A stretch of 6,706 nt of DNA, taken from positions 1 through 6,706 of the forward strand of contig JAEZQR010000220.1 of assembly GCA_023413015.1 (NCBI GenBank). The letters are read 5' to 3'. This stretch comes from Pseudomonadota bacterium (GTDB taxonomy: Bacteria; Pseudomonadota; Alphaproteobacteria; Sphingomonadales; Sphingomonadaceae). A program made the position numbers and the translations under genes. How positions within the stretch are numbered: position 1 is the first letter of the stretch; the number at the start of each line of letters is the position of its first letter. Under the pieces are notes generated by a model. It was not told the origin of the DNA and did no database searches. It was given only the letters and a program-made list of their open reading frames with translations. Positions 1 to 4,427 of the stretch are shown piece after piece.

Positions 1-177
1 GCACCCTCGGCGGTGTTATTGCCGGCCGGTATCGCTGTCGCGGTACTTGCCGAGCAGCCGGGGCTGGCCATCGCTGCCTCGCTCCTCTGGCTCGCCGGCT
101 GCCTTGTGTTCCTGTTTCAGATAGCGGTCATGGTCGCGCAGGCGAAGCACGACAAGGCGGCTGCACCGGCAGAATAG
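1..177 (+). CDS. 3' end of a membrane protein gene (partial)
   Basis: An open frame runs from the first base of the window to a TAG at 175-177 and gives the last 58 residues of a protein whose start lies outside. The visible part has two hydrophobic stretches, about residues 4-16 and 20-46, separated by a short polar turn (AEQPG). A short charged, Ala/Pro-rich tail follows (AKHDKAAAPAE). This fits the last one or two membrane helices of an inner-membrane protein with a soluble tail. I do not recognise the family from this fragment. The gene converges on the minus-strand gene that ends at 223, 45 bases away. The call as coding rests on the open frame, the helix-like hydrophobic pattern and the natural-looking C-terminus; the piece is short enough that this is not certain. 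Confidence 0.6.
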   Translation, partial: APSAVLLPAGIAVAVLAEQPGLAIAASLLWLAGCLVFLFQIAVMVAQAKHDKAAAPAE

Positions 178-199
178 CCGCGCGTGTTCGAGCCTGCGG

Positions 200-219
200 C
201 CGCTTACCACCCGTAGCGG
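200..219. terminator. weak inverted repeat between convergent genes
   Basis: CCGCT (200-204) and AGCGG (215-219) form a 5-bp inverted repeat around a 10-base loop. It lies in the 45-base gap between the convergent gene ends, next to a GCGGCCGC palindrome at 196-203. There is no T-tract on either side, so a role in termination is only a guess from position. Confidence 0.15.
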
Positions 220-222
220 ACA

Positions 223-873
223 TCAGCCTTGCGTGGTTCGGTTGCTTCCAAGTTGCGCGATCTGGCGGTCGTGGAGGCGTGGGAGCAGGGCCAGGGCCGT
301 GAAGGCGCCGATCAGGCACATCAGCATGTCCCACTGGGTGTCCCACACGTCACCCTGCGTGCCGAGGAATTCGTCCGCGCCTTGGCCGAGCCACATCGCG
401 GCGGCGAACTCGATCAGCTCATAGGTGGCGCTGACCGCCAGGCAGCAGGCAAGGACCAGCGCGGTCAGCAGCTTGCCGGGATGGAGGCCGCCCCAGCGGA
501 CGAGCAACTCGCGCAGGACGATGGCGGGCACGAACCCCTGCATGAAATGGCCGAACCGGTCGTAGGGGTTGCGCGACAGGTCGAGCCAGTCCTGCACCGC
601 AAAGCCGAGCGGCACGCGGGCGTAGGTGTAGGCGCCGCCCAGCATCAGCACGAGGCCGTGGAAACCGATGAGCCCCAGCGCCAGCGGCGTGAGCGGGAAT
701 CGGTTCGCCGTCGCCCACAGGAGGGGAAGCGCGATCAGGACGGGCGCGACCTCCATCCACCAGGTGACGCGGTCGTAGGGCTGCCAGCCCGACGCGGCGA
801 GTGCTGCCAGCCAGATCGCGGTGAGTATCAGCAGCGGCAGAACGGGCCGGGGTGAGCGCAGCATCGTTGCCAT
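223..873 (-). CDS. DUF2238 (YjdF-like) integral membrane protein
   Basis: A 216-residue polytopic inner-membrane protein of the DUF2238 family, to which E. coli YjdF (about 210 residues) belongs; the length is normal. Hydrophobic segments lie at about residues 11-29, 39-56, 63-84, 134-157 and 182-200. The family signatures are clear: YDRFGHFMQGFVPA (about residues 104-117), then a segment with ELIEF, and then FLGTQGDVWDTQWDM near residues 169-183. The conserved Asp, Arg, His, Glu and Trp residues at membrane edges suggest a functional polar site, but no biochemical role is established that I know of. The start at 873 is chosen because GAGGAGG lies 7 bases upstream. The gene is convergent with the fragment at 1-177 and divergent from the MucR-family gene, so it appears monocistronic here. 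Family assignment is firm; function is unknown. Confidence 0.93.
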   Translation of the reverse strand: MATMLRSPRPVLPLLILTAIWLAALAASGWQPYDRVTWWMEVAPVLIALPLLWATANRFPLTPLALGLIGFHGLVLMLGGAYTYARVPLGFAVQDWLDLSRNPYDRFGHFMQGFVPAIVLRELLVRWGGLHPGKLLTALVLACCLAVSATYELIEFAAAMWLGQGADEFLGTQGDVWDTQWDMLMCLIGAFTALALLPRLHDRQIAQLGSNRTTQG

Positions 874-880
874 GTCGCAG

Positions 881-887
881 CCTCCTC
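881..887 (-). promoter_or_regulatory. strong Shine-Dalgarno of the DUF2238 gene
   Basis: Read on the minus strand this is GAGGAGG, 7 bases before the ATG at 873-871. It is close to the ideal anti-16S complement and fixes the start codon. A second in-frame ATG lies two codons further in (MATM) but has a worse spacing. Confidence 0.8.
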
Positions 888-1252
888 GTTCCAGGGGCGT
901 ACCAGCTTTGGCGGGCGATGCAATCCACGCCGGTTCCCATTGGAATGGAGGTTACTTGCACGGCGCTGGCTGGGGGCAACTCTTGATATTCCGCCTGTCG
1001 TGGTTCCTGGCGGGACTGTTGCATGTGATGGCGGGAGCGCCGGGTCCGCGGTACGAGCCATGCGGCATGGCGCGACCTTGTTTCACATGGCCGTGAAATT
1101 CCGATGGTCAGCCGCCGTGCGACTCCGCTACCGCTCCAAGCGCGGTGCGGGCTGGGTCTATTGCTGTGCTTGTCTCCTGCCGGCCGCAGAGAAAGCGGCG
1201 GCGATCGCCTGCCGCAGGGTCGCATAAAACAAGAAAGAAAAGATACGCCGCA
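888..1252. other. divergent intergenic region without a credible gene
   Basis: This stretch separates the minus-strand DUF2238 gene from the plus-strand MucR-family gene and should hold both promoters. Open frames cross it on both strands, but their products are Arg-, Ala- and Cys-rich with no domain, no good ribosome binding site and no family resemblance, so I call none. Visible elements are an 18-base dyad at 1081-1098 and an A-rich patch at about 1223-1245 (starting CATAAAACAAGAAAG) just before the MucR start. I could not place a convincing -35/-10 pair for either gene. The region is long enough for a long leader or a small RNA, but nothing specific supports one. Confidence 0.5.
1081..1098. 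promoter_or_regulatory. TTTCAC-N6-GTGAAA dyad, possible operator
   Basis: TTTCAC at 1081-1086 and its exact reverse complement GTGAAA at 1093-1098 flank the six bases ATGGCC. The spacing of about one helical turn between half-site centres suits a dimeric helix-turn-helix regulator. It lies about 155 bases upstream of the MucR-family start and about 210 bases upstream of the divergent DUF2238 start. No cognate regulator is identified and only one copy is seen in the window. Confidence 0.3.
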
Positions 1253-1729
1253 ATGACGGTACCGAACCATCAAGAGCTTCTCGGTCTCACGACCGAGATC
1301 GTCGCCTCGCACGTCTCCAACAACGCGGTCGCGGTCTCCGACCTGCCGCAGCTCATCGAGCGGGTATATGCGAGCCTGGCCCAGATCGGCGCGCCGACGG
1401 CGCCGGAGGCCGCCAAGCAGGAACCGGCCGTGCCGATCCGCGCCTCGGTGAAGCCCGACTATCTCGTCTGCCTGGAAGACGGGAAGAAGCTCAAGATGCT
1501 CCGGCGCTATCTCGGTACCCAGTACAACATGACGCCCGATGAGTATCGGGCGAAGTGGAACCTGCCCGACGACTATCCGATGGTGGCGCCGAACTATGCG
1601 GCGCGCCGGAGCGAGCTCGCCAAGCAGATCGGGCTCGGCGGCAAGCGGGCAGCGTCGACGGAAGAGGCAGCTGACGCGGAAATGCCGAAGGGGCGCCGCA
1701 AGCTCGGGATCGCCGCGCCGAAGGATTGA
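1253..1729 (+). CDS. MucR/Ros-family transcriptional regulator
   Basis: A 158-residue regulator of the MucR/Ros family, cytoplasmic DNA-binding proteins that act as broad repressors or silencers of envelope, exopolysaccharide, motility and cell-cycle genes in alphaproteobacteria. The N-terminal part (about residues 7-46) is the oligomerisation region typical of the family (LLGLTTEIVASHVSNN). The DNA-binding core spans about residues 66-128 and has the hallmark strings VCLEDGKKLKMLRRYL, MTPDEYRAKW and DYPMVAPNYA. A basic tail follows (KGRRKLGI). Of the four Ros zinc-ligand positions only Cys73 and Asp76 are present; both histidine positions are tyrosine (Tyr86, Tyr91), so this looks like a zinc-independent version. 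The frame stays open upstream to an ATG at 1145, but family resemblance begins just after the ATG at 1253, and the extra 36 residues are Arg-rich noise. The A-rich sequence before the start gives only a weak ribosome binding site. MucR proteins usually bind AT-rich DNA and often their own promoters, so autoregulation through that patch is plausible but inferred. Confidence 0.95.
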   Translation: MTVPNHQELLGLTTEIVASHVSNNAVAVSDLPQLIERVYASLAQIGAPTAPEAAKQEPAVPIRASVKPDYLVCLEDGKKLKMLRRYLGTQYNMTPDEYRAKWNLPDDYPMVAPNYAARRSELAKQIGLGGKRAASTEEAADAEMPKGRRKLGIAAPKD

Positions 1730-1753
1730 GGCGGGGTCGCCGCTAGCTCATAT

Positions 1754-1781
1754 CGTCGTCCCGGCCTTCGCCGGGATGACG
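1754..1781. repeat. REP-like palindromic hairpin
   Basis: A 12-bp stem (1754-1765 with 1770-1781) closes on a 4-base loop CTTC. All pairs are Watson-Crick except one G-T pair (1758 with 1777). The arm GCCGGGATGACG, with its partner CGTCATCCCGGC, matches a dispersed extragenic palindrome common in sphingomonads and related GC-rich bacteria. Read in frame on the minus strand it gives VIPAKAG, the peptide such repeats often produce in spurious gene calls. It sits 24 bases after the MucR-family stop codon. No T-tract follows, so it is better called a REP-like element than a classical terminator, though it could still stabilise or end the mucR transcript. Confidence 0.7.
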
Positions 1782-1855
1782 CGTTCATGGGGGCGTTCCT
1801 GTGCGGGGATGCAGATGCGTGGCGCTCGCGCTCGCGCCCGGTTGGATAAAGTTCT

Positions 1856-1861
1856 TATAAT
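1856..1861 (+). promoter_or_regulatory. consensus -10 hexamer TATAAT upstream of the lipoprotein gene
   Basis: A perfect TATAAT lies in a short AT-rich island (about 1845-1865) inside GC-rich DNA, about 125 bases before the preferred lipoprotein start. The place where a -35 would fall (around 1833-1838) reads CTCGCG/GCGCC and does not resemble TTGACA, and there is no TG extended -10. A promoter here would need an activator or an alternative contact, so the call is tentative. Confidence 0.35.
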
Positions 1862-1986
1862 AACAGTCGAGCGTTGGGCGCTTGTAGGACGGTTCGCGTT
1901 GAACCTGTCGTATGAGCATTGCCATGTCCCGGCCGTCATTTCCCGTCCCTTGGAGCGCCGGTCCGGCGCGCGACGAGGGGCGGGCG

Positions 1987-2520
1987 ATGCGCGCGCGTCC
2001 GGGCGATGGGTCAGGGCGTATGAGGGCGGCGGCCCAGCCGTTCGTCATTCGCGGTGCGGCCGCGGCCATCCTGCTGATGCTCGCCGCGTGCGATCAGGCC
2101 GGCGGCGAAGCGTTCAAGGCGCGCCGCACGACCTACCATTTCCCGCCGGGCGACGTGGTCTCGGTTACGTTCTCGCCCTATCGCGTGATCCGTCTGTCGC
2201 CGGCAGGCGCGCCGTTCGACCTGGTGTTCGACAGCCGCATCGACGATCAGGTCGATCGCAACGGGCATCCGAAGATCTTCTCGATCAACAACGGCGTCCT
2301 GTTCGCCAAGACCTATACGCCGACCGACGCGGGCGTCGTCGCCTGCCGACACGCCGTTGCGTCGATGGAGTGCGGCATGGCGCTGTCGGTCGACGGCGAG
2401 CACTGGTCGATGCTGTTTCCGGCGTCGCTCAAGCCGGAGGCCGTCGCCATGGCGGCGCGCGCCAAGGCCTATATCAAGGCGTCGGTCGTGCCGGAGACCG
2501 AAAGCGGCGCGGCCCCTTAG
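1987..2520 (+). CDS. putative lipoprotein of unknown family
   Basis: I do not recognise this family. From the start chosen here the product is 177 residues, with an N-terminal hydrophobic run (about residues 24-34, AAAAILLMLAA) ending in a lipobox LAAC at Cys35. This predicts signal peptidase II cleavage and a lipid-anchored mature protein of about 143 residues. Asp follows the Cys, which in E. coli is an inner-membrane retention signal. The mature part looks soluble and beta-rich, and has two further cysteines nine residues apart (Cys120, Cys129) that could form a disulfide in the periplasm. Three in-frame ATGs compete. The one at 1912 has no ribosome binding site. The one at 1987 has GAGGGG eight or nine bases upstream. 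The one at 2020 gives the most typical signal peptide (Cys24) but has a poorly spaced AGGG. I prefer 1987, with 2020 nearly as likely. The antiporter gene begins 128 bases downstream on the same strand, so a shared role is possible but unproven. Confidence 0.8.
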   Translation: MRARPGDGSGRMRAAAQPFVIRGAAAAILLMLAACDQAGGEAFKARRTTYHFPPGDVVSVTFSPYRVIRLSPAGAPFDLVFDSRIDDQVDRNGHPKIFSINNGVLFAKTYTPTDAGVVACRHAVASMECGMALSVDGEHWSMLFPASLKPEAVAMAARAKAYIKASVVPETESGAAP

Positions 2521-2572
2521 ATGCGGGTGGCGGGGGTTTATCACTGGCGGTTGGCTGCAGGGCTGATCAGGT

Positions 2573-2591
2573 CGGCCGGGGCTTCCGGCCG
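2573..2591. terminator. GC-rich hairpin between lipoprotein and antiporter genes
   Basis: CGGCCGG (2573-2579) pairs with CCGGCCG (2585-2591) around the loop GGCTT, a perfect 7-bp stem. It starts 53 bases after the lipoprotein stop. No T-run follows, so it may be a weak or factor-dependent terminator or an mRNA-stabilising hairpin. If it terminates, the antiporter needs its own promoter in the AT-richer stretch at about 2611-2648, where I see no clear -35/-10 pair. Confidence 0.25.
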
Positions 2592-2638
2592 CAGGCTCGC
2601 TGCGCCGCGAAACCATCATCCAGAAGAACGAAATTCAT

Positions 2639-2644
2639 AAGGAA
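2639..2644 (+). promoter_or_regulatory. Shine-Dalgarno deciding the antiporter start
   Basis: AAGGAA ends four bases before the ATG at 2649. It settles the start in a frame that stays open for more than 1 kb upstream across other genes. Confidence 0.7.
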
Positions 2645-2648
2645 ATCA

Positions 2649-4307
2649 ATGCCGCATCACACTCCCCTGATTTCGATCCTGGTCGGCGGTTTCGTCGCGG
2701 CGTTCCTCCTGGGCGCGCTGGCGCAGCGGCTCAAGATCTCGCCGCTCGCGGGCTATCTGCTGGCGGGCGTGCTCGTCGGCCCCTTCACCCCCGGCTTTGT
2801 CGCCGACGCCAATCTCGCGACCGAGCTTGCCGAGATCGGCGTCATCCTGCTCATGTTCGGGGTCGGCCTGCACTTCTCGCTCAAGGACCTGCTGTCGGTC
2901 AGGAAGATCGCGGTCCCCGGCGCGGTGGCGCAGATCACCGCCGCCACGCTGATGGGGATGGGGCTGGCCCACCTGCTGGGCTGGAGCCTCGTTGCCGGCC
3001 TGGTGTTCGGCCTCGCGCTCTCGGTCGCCTCGACCGTCGTGCTGCTGCGCGCGCTCGAGACCCACGGACTCGTCGAGACGCAGCGCGGACGGATCGCCGT
3101 CGGCTGGCTCATCGTCGAGGACCTGGCGATGGTGCTGGCGCTGGTGCTGCTGCCGGCGCTTGCCGGGGCGATGAGCGGCGGGGCGTCAACCGGCGCTGGC
3201 CCGATCGCGGTTGCGCTCGGGGTGACGGCCGCCAAGGTCGCCGGCTTCGTTGCGCTGATGCTCGTGGTCGGCAAGCGCGTCATCCCGGCGGTGCTCCACT
3301 GGGTCGCGCGGGGCGGCTCGCGCGAGCTGTTCCGGCTCGCCGTGCTGGGGATCGCGATGGGCGTCGCGTTCGGCGCCGCCAAGCTGTTCGACGTGTCGTT
3401 CGCGCTCGGCGCCTTCTTCGCCGGGATGATCCTGGGCGAGACGCGGCTCAGCAAGCAGGCGGCCGAGGAGACGCTGCCCTTACGCGACGCCTTCGCCGTG
3501 CTGTTCTTCGTGTCCGTCGGCATGCTGTTCGATCCGCGCGTGGTGACCGAGCAGCCCTGGGCGCTCCTCGCCACCGTCGCAATCATCGTGGTCGGCAAGT
3601 CGCTGGCGGCCTACGCGATCGTGCGCGGCTTCGGGCATGAAAACGCCACCGCCTTCACGGTTTCGGCGAGCCTGGCGCAGATCGGCGAATTCAGCTTCAT
3701 CCTGGCCGGTCTGGGCGTCGGCCTTGGGTTGCTGCCGAGCGAGGGTCGCGACCTCATCCTCGCCGGTGCGATCATCTCGATCCTGCTCCATCCGTTCGTG
3801 TTTAACGCCGTCGTCGGCCGGCAGCGCGGCAGCGCGGCCCCCGAGTCGTCGCCGGAGCCGGCCGAAACCGAAGCCGCGGCCGCGGGGCATGTCGTGCTGG
3901 TGGGCTATGGTCGCGTCGGCCGGCTCGTCGGTGAGGGGCTGGCACAGGCGGGCCAGCGCTTCGTCGTCATCGAGGACCAGCCGGACACGGCCGAGGCCGC
4001 GCGCGGAACGGCGGCTTGCGTGATCGTCGGCAATGCCGCGGACCCGGCCATTCTCACCCGCGCCGGGATCGAGCGCGCCGCGATGCTGATCGTCGCGATT
4101 CCGGAAGGCTACGAGGCCGGGGGGATCGTCGAGCGCGGGCAGGCGCTCAACCCGCACCTCACGATCATCGTGCGGGCGCACTCCGACGAGGAGGTGGCGC
4201 ATCTGGAGCGGGTGGGCGCCCGGCACGTCATCATGGGCGAGCGCGAGATCGCCGGCCGGATGCTCGACCTCATCGCGCCGCCCACGCCGGCATCGAATGC
4301 CGCCTGA
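2649..4307 (+). CDS. ybaL: YbaL-family CPA2 cation/proton antiporter with RCK_N domain
   Basis: A 552-residue inner-membrane protein resembling E. coli YbaL (558 residues) along its whole length, including the N-terminus (MPHHTPLISILVGG against MHHATPLITTIVGG as I recall it). Family members are predicted to exchange K+ or Na+ for protons; the substrate of YbaL itself is not well established. Residues about 6-390 are the Na+/H+ exchanger domain with roughly a dozen helices. Recognisable strings are GPFTPGFVAD, LLMFGVGLHFSLKDL, STVVLL (from residue 128), ASLAQIGEF (340-348) and LPLRDAFAVLFFVSVGMLF. Glu157-Asp158 in IVEDL occupies the usual ion-binding acidic position. A Pro/Glu/Ala-rich linker (about 394-412) leads to the RCK_N domain (about 414-530), a Rossmann fold with GYGRVG (419-424), an acidic end of strand 2 (Glu442) and GNAAD (461-465). 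This suggests gating by a dinucleotide, probably NAD(H). No KefF/KefG-type ancillary oxidoreductase gene lies nearby. The start is fixed by AAGGAA and by alignment to YbaL. Family call firm; ion specificity inferred. Confidence 0.95.
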   Translation: MPHHTPLISILVGGFVAAFLLGALAQRLKISPLAGYLLAGVLVGPFTPGFVADANLATELAEIGVILLMFGVGLHFSLKDLLSVRKIAVPGAVAQITAATLMGMGLAHLLGWSLVAGLVFGLALSVASTVVLLRALETHGLVETQRGRIAVGWLIVEDLAMVLALVLLPALAGAMSGGASTGAGPIAVALGVTAAKVAGFVALMLVVGKRVIPAVLHWVARGGSRELFRLAVLGIAMGVAFGAAKLFDVSFALGAFFAGMILGETRLSKQAAEETLPLRDAFAVLFFVSVGMLFDPRVVTEQPWALLATVAIIVVGKSLAAYAIVRGFGHENATAFTVSASLAQIGEFSFILAGLGVGLGLLPSEGRDLILAGAIISILLHPFVFNAVVGRQRGSAAPESSPEPAETEAAAAGHVVLVGYGRVGRLVGEGLAQAGQRFVVIEDQPDTAEAARGTAACVIVGNAADPAILTRAGIERAAMLIVAIPEGYEAGGIVERGQALNPHLTIIVRAHSDEEVAHLERVGARHVIMGEREIAGRMLDLIAPPTPASNAA

Positions 4308-4393
4308 GACGGCCATCCGAACCCAGGAATGTGGCGCGGCGAGATCGCGGCTCCGCTCGGCACTCCGGGCTACGCGATCATGTCGGACGTGCG

Positions 4394-4420
4394 TTGACAC
4401 TGGGGCAGGGGCGGTTAGTC
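4394..4420 (+). promoter_or_regulatory. candidate promoter of the kinase gene (perfect -35)
   Basis: TTGACA at 4394-4399 matches the sigma-70 -35 consensus exactly. The best -10 candidates are TTAGTC (4415-4420, 15-base spacer) and TAGTCG (4416-4421, 16-base spacer), both poor. A start site 6-8 bases past either would fall at about 4427, essentially on the ATG at 4428, giving a leaderless or nearly leaderless transcript. The gap also holds an inverted repeat GATCGCG (4343-4349) / CGCGATC (4373-4379), which may mark the end of the antiporter transcript or bind a regulator. Confidence 0.4.
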
Positions 4421-4427
4421 GAGTGTA

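Noticed and set aside
196..203. GCGGCCGC palindrome as a possible functional site
   Set aside because: An 8-base GC-only palindrome is unremarkable in this composition, and there is no further context.
1121..1125. GANTC (GACTC) site upstream of the MucR-family gene as a CcrM/GcrA cell-cycle signal
   Set aside because: A single short degenerate site is expected by chance, and there is no accompanying promoter.
940..1227. A 95-codon plus-strand open frame in the divergent intergenic region
   Set aside because: No ribosome binding site of note, a composition typical of non-coding GC-rich frames, and no recognisable domain or credible membrane topology.
1145..1252. 36-residue N-terminal extension of the MucR-family protein
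   Set aside because: The sequence is basic and low in complexity, and is not part of the family. The ATG at 1253 begins just before the conserved N-terminus.
419..1312. A 297-codon minus-strand open frame overlapping the DUF2238 gene
   Set aside because: It is out of frame with the clear DUF2238 motifs and its product is Arg/Pro/Ala-rich noise.
1539..2648. N-terminal extension of the antiporter frame by 370 codons
   Set aside because: The upstream part overlaps the MucR-family and lipoprotein genes in another frame, is Arg-rich and has no domain. YbaL homology and AAGGAA place the start at 2649.
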